64,000 nucleotides of DNA, taken from the NCBI RefSeq assembly GCF_001540865.1, contig NC_033624.1, positions 1,219,393-1,283,392 of the forward strand. Reading direction: 5' to 3'. A program made the position numbers and the translations under genes. The stretch is from Ananas comosus (lineage: Eukaryota > Streptophyta > Magnoliopsida > Poales > Bromeliaceae). The notes beneath the pieces are model-generated. The model was not told where the DNA came from, did no database searches, and worked only from the letters and a program-made list of their open reading frames with translations. Shown in pieces: positions 60,811-64,000 of the stretch; the stretch's first letter is position 1; the number at the start of each line of letters is the position of its first letter.

Positions 60811-62083
60811 ATGTGTGGCGGCGCCATCATCTCCGAGCTAATCCCTCCTCGCGGCAGCGCTCGCTGTCGGCCTCCTATCTCTGGCCCGACGCCGCCTCCT
60901 CGAAGACCAGCCATGACTCCGAACGCATCTTCCATGCAGCTTCACTCCAGAATGGTACAATCTAATTCTCTCTCTCTTTGAACTCGATCTCGATCTCTTC
61001 TGTGACAGATGAACAAGCTGAAGAGTACATTCTACAAGAAGTTGGTGAACTTCCTTTAGCTAAGTTTAGTTTTAGTTCTCATTTATATGTACTTTAAGTT
61101 AGACGTTCAACATTTAGATTTTCATGTCTTTTTTTATTCGATGGAGATTGATGTATAAAATAGGATCCCAAACTAAAGTTAAACACTTTCAAAATTAACT
61201 TTGGATCACTAATTAGGCGTTCGGCTTAGAAGTTCGACGATTAGAAGTACAAGTTAGATTAGGGACTCGTTTCTTCTTATAGTAATTAGGACCACACAAT
61301 CAATTGGAGTTTCTAGCTAATTCTAGGCCACAAAATCTCATCTTCGATCTGTTGCAATAAAACATGCAATTTTTTCTCTTTTATTGTATAATTTGTTAAA
61401 AATTATTGTTGCTAGAAGCCTAGAAGTACTAGTAGCAGAGTTGATCGATGCTAAATGAAACATTTCATTAGGAAGATAAAATTAATTTTTTGATCATGGA
61501 ATTAAAGCATGCATGCATGCATGCAGCAGAAGAAGAAGCAGCAGTGGCGCGGCCGCGGCGGGCGAAGAGGGCGCGGAAGAACCTCTACAGGGGGATCCGG
61601 CAGCGGCCGTGGGGGAAGTGGGCGGCGGAGATCCGCGACCCGCGCAAGGGCGTGCGCGTGTGGCTCGGCACCATCCGCGGCTCCAAGGCCAAGGTCAACT
61701 TCCCCAACGAACCCGCCACCACCATTGTTCTCCCCCCTCCTCCCCCTCCTCCAATTTCCCAGCCCCATCATGATCCCAGCGCCTATAGCTTCTCCTCGGC
61801 GCATGATCTCGACCGTCCATTAATGGATGCTGCTGCGATGGTGGGTGACAATGGTGGTGGTGAGGTTGAGATGATGATGACTGTAAGCATGTATGGGATG
61901 CAGTACGTCGAACCGGGAATGGCGACGGAGCCGATGCATCCACCGATGGCGGTGGTGGATGCTGAGGGGGCGACGGAGGCGGCAGCTGCGGCGGAGGGAG
62001 TAGGATGCGTTATGGAGCAGCAAGAGGAAGCCCCGGAGATGCTTTGGAATTTCAGCGACTTCCCTAACTATGTTGCTCTCTAA
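60811..62083 (+). pseudogene. Group VII ERF, copy 2: frameshifted, with a truncated AP2 domain
   Basis: Exons 60811-60954 and 61527-62083. The start [10 protein letters not shown] keeps the N-degron Cys2. After about RGSA the ATG frame turns into CRPPISGPTP, while the neighbouring frame gives the group VII sequence RSLSASYLWPDAASSKTSHD and SERIFHAASLQN, then enters exon 2 in phase 1 as [20 protein letters not shown]. So one base is missing near 60857-60865. In exon 2 the AP2 domain reads [29 protein letters not shown] and jumps straight to [13 protein letters not shown]: about 17 residues, the alpha-helix seen in copy 1 as [17 protein letters not shown], are absent in frame (51 bp). The acidic C-terminus ([19 protein letters not shown]) is intact. 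Decayed paralogue or assembly error; an annotated protein from 61490 would lack the N-degron. Confidence 0.75.
60955..61526 (+). other. Intron of ERF copy 2
   Basis: Donor GTACAA after CTCCAGAATG, acceptor GCATGCATGCAG after a (GCAT)n run (61508-61525). No element recognised. Confidence 0.65.
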
Positions 62084-63035
62084 AAAATGACTCTCGCTCT
62101 GCTTAGTTTCTTGTTAGTGTTAATGGCTAATATTTCTTGTACAGAGTTATTAGCTTCTGCTTTGGATTTTCGTTAAGTTTTTGGTAGTGTAATTGAAAGC
62201 TAGATGCAAAGAGTGATTACAAGGACATAGGATTTGTGTGTTTGAAAATTGCATGCATGCTCAGAGCAGTTTTACTTACAAAGGTTGGTTGGTGGGAGTT
62301 AACAACCTTGCTTTGCTTTTCCCTGTTATTTTTCTCTGAATGAGAAGTTGTAATCTGCTATTTTTCTGAAAACAGGACATCTCTTCGTTAGCCTTGGATT
62401 GGTTTCTAGGTTAAGGTGCACAATTATTCATGTCACACTGTAATTTAGCGCTTGAGTTTTTCACTCTAGTTCCTAATTAAGTTCTTATCATAATTTTTAT
62501 CAGAGCCACAAAATTTTAATTTTAATTTTCCTCCTACGGTGCTCAGATAACAATTTTATATATAAAAAAAGATTATATGATAAGCACATTACTCAATGCA
62601 CGTCAAGTATTTTATTTTTCTATTATAACAAACAAATTTCTCGCTGAATCAGAATTGCTTTGTCAGCATTCCCCTGTTCTTGCTCAATATTACAAAAAGA
62701 TAAGTGTTAATTTACACTCTGTTTCATTATTTGTAAATAGTAATGGGTATACACTCTCTTTCTTTCATTATTTGTAAATAGTAATGGGTATACACTCTGT
62801 TTCCTGTTTGGCTCGTTCACAGCATGAGCGAACGGGAGAAGAGTCGAGAAGCCACGCAAAGAATTAAATTCGTACGCTCGATGACAGAGAACTCTCGTCC
62901 TTACCACGAACAAAACCACCTCTCAAGTCCCTTTAATTGGATTACACGCGTCCTCCACTCTCCCACGCGAAGATAAAATGATTCAATCCGTACAATTAAT
63001 GGCCCATCTAAACACCTCAAATCGTACCTAATCAA
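62084..63035. other. Intergenic region between ERF copy 2 and the epoxide hydrolase gene
   Basis: No gene. It contains a two-copy tandem repeat (62713-62803, unit about 48 bp, GTAAATAGTAATGGGTATAC). No clear TATA box was seen within 100 bases of 63036. Confidence 0.55.
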
Positions 63036-64000
63036 ATGGTGGTGGATTGCATTCGAAGGCTCTGCCACTGCTGCTGCCCCCGTAGCGCTTCTTCTGCGGA
63101 GCCCGAGATCGCAATGGACGTCGGAGGAGAAAACGGGATCACGCATCGGACGGTGGAGGTGAACGGGATCAAGATGCACGTGGCGGAGAAAGGGGAGGGG
63201 CCTGTGGTGCTGCTGTTCCACGGATTCCCGGAGCTCTGGTACACGTGGCGCAACCAGATCCACGGCCTCGCCGCCCGCGGCTTCCGCGCCATCGCCCCCG
63301 ACCTCCGTGGCTACGGCGACTCCGAAGCCCCGCCCGAAGCCGCCGACTATACCATCTTCCACATTGTCGGCGACCTCGTCGCCCTCATAGATACTCTCGG
63401 TTCCGATCAGGTTTAATTCTTAGTCCTTTTTGACGAAAGATAAAAATAAAATAAAAGCAGGCACTGAATTCACGGCAAAGACTTATTTGTTTGCTATTTC
63501 AATCATGTCACTGATGATTCAGTAATCATTTTATCTTTAGAAAGTAAGGTGGATGCGTTGTGACAGCTTTGTCAGCTACGGTACTATCTGTTAATTTATA
63601 TTTTTGAATTTGTTTTCTACATGATCAGTCGTTTTAGTTCAGATTTATTAGAGTTAATTCTTAAACTTTTTAATATTTAAAAGGTTAAATTTACCGTATT
63701 AGTAGGTATTTGTGGTGGGGCACGACTGGGGTGCGATTATAGCGTGGAACCTGTGCATGTTTCGGCCGGAGAAGGTGAAGGCGTTGGTGAATCTGAGCGT
63801 AGCGTTTGCGCCGCGGAACCCGGCGCGGAAGCCGGTGGAGTATCTGAGGTCCCTCTATGGTGACGACTACTACGTGTGCCGATTCCAGGTATTGTGTAAA
63901 TTTAATTTTAAGCCACTACTACATTATTGCCCATGTATTGAGTATTCAATTTATTAACTCATCTTTAGGAAATTGTTTTCTGCACACAGCTATATCTGTG
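63036..64000 (+). CDS. Soluble epoxide hydrolase (alpha/beta hydrolase), 5' part
   Basis: Opens epoxides (for example fatty-acid epoxides) to diols. Exons 63036-63410 and 63706-63888 are clear; the gene continues beyond the window. After a Cys-rich start, the alpha/beta hydrolase core reads VEVNGIKMHVAEKGEGPVVL, LFHGFPELWYTWRNQI (oxyanion-hole HGFPE), APDLRGYGDS, and then the nucleophile elbow FVVGHDWGAIIAWNL with the catalytic Asp. SLYGDDYYVCRFQ ends exon 2 at a GT donor. Two in-frame starts are possible: 63036 (MVVDCIRRLC) and 63114 (MDVGGENGIT). Most family members begin close to the second, so 63114 may be the true start. The lid tyrosines and catalytic His lie outside the window. Confidence 0.9.

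Noticed and set aside
63960..64000. Third exon of the epoxide hydrolase after the AG at 63967-63968
   Set aside because: GAAATTGTTTTCTGCACACA does not resemble the EPGEIE sequence expected after CRFQ, so it is probably still intron.

Overview
The window is plant nuclear DNA, most likely from a monocot. Several first exons are very GC-rich (pectin methylesterase, both ERF genes, MORF, the TPR protein), introns and intergenic DNA are AT-rich, and the intergenic DNA is crowded with small monocot-type transposons. I cannot fix the species from sequence alone; a commelinid such as pineapple would fit. Exon models below were built by hand from splice sites, frame continuity and family resemblance.

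Layout, left to right. 1-2605: 3' part of a Ty1/copia retrotransposon (reverse transcriptase, RNase H, probable 3' LTR). 3606-10076: a type I pectin methylesterase with three exons and transposon-filled introns. 14271-17111: a GH9 endo-1,4-beta-glucanase with eight exons. 17112-23391: repeats, including an LTR/PBS remnant, MITEs and a 5'-truncated LINE. 23392-24741: a MORF-family organellar RNA editing factor with four exons. 28692-30529: a two-exon TPR protein. 34735-45300: a complete 24-exon RSH1 (RelA/SpoT homologue) predicting 888 residues. 45301-53711: repeats only. 53712-54543 and 60811-62083: two tandem group VII ERF genes with the MCGGAII N-degron; the second has a frameshift and a truncated AP2 domain. 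63036-end: 5' part of a soluble epoxide hydrolase. All genes are on the + strand.

The genes do not form one pathway. The pectin methylesterase and the cellulase both act on the cell wall and are neighbours. The ERF-VII pair is an oxygen-sensing transcription factor duplication. RSH1 (plastid ppGpp metabolism) and MORF (organelle RNA editing) act in organelles.

Three genes (pectin methylesterase, GH9, second ERF) each need one extra base (or four) in a GC-rich 5' exon to restore the family reading frame. Either these are decaying copies or the assembly carries indel errors there.

I found no convincing new biological system. The most informative signals are transposon biology: a LINE and a tRNA-derived SINE sharing the same 3' tail, including a 51-bp insertion that is nothing but that tail plus poly(A) inside a 19-bp target duplication; and two fold-back MITE families lying next to each other between (TA)n microsatellites at two separate loci.
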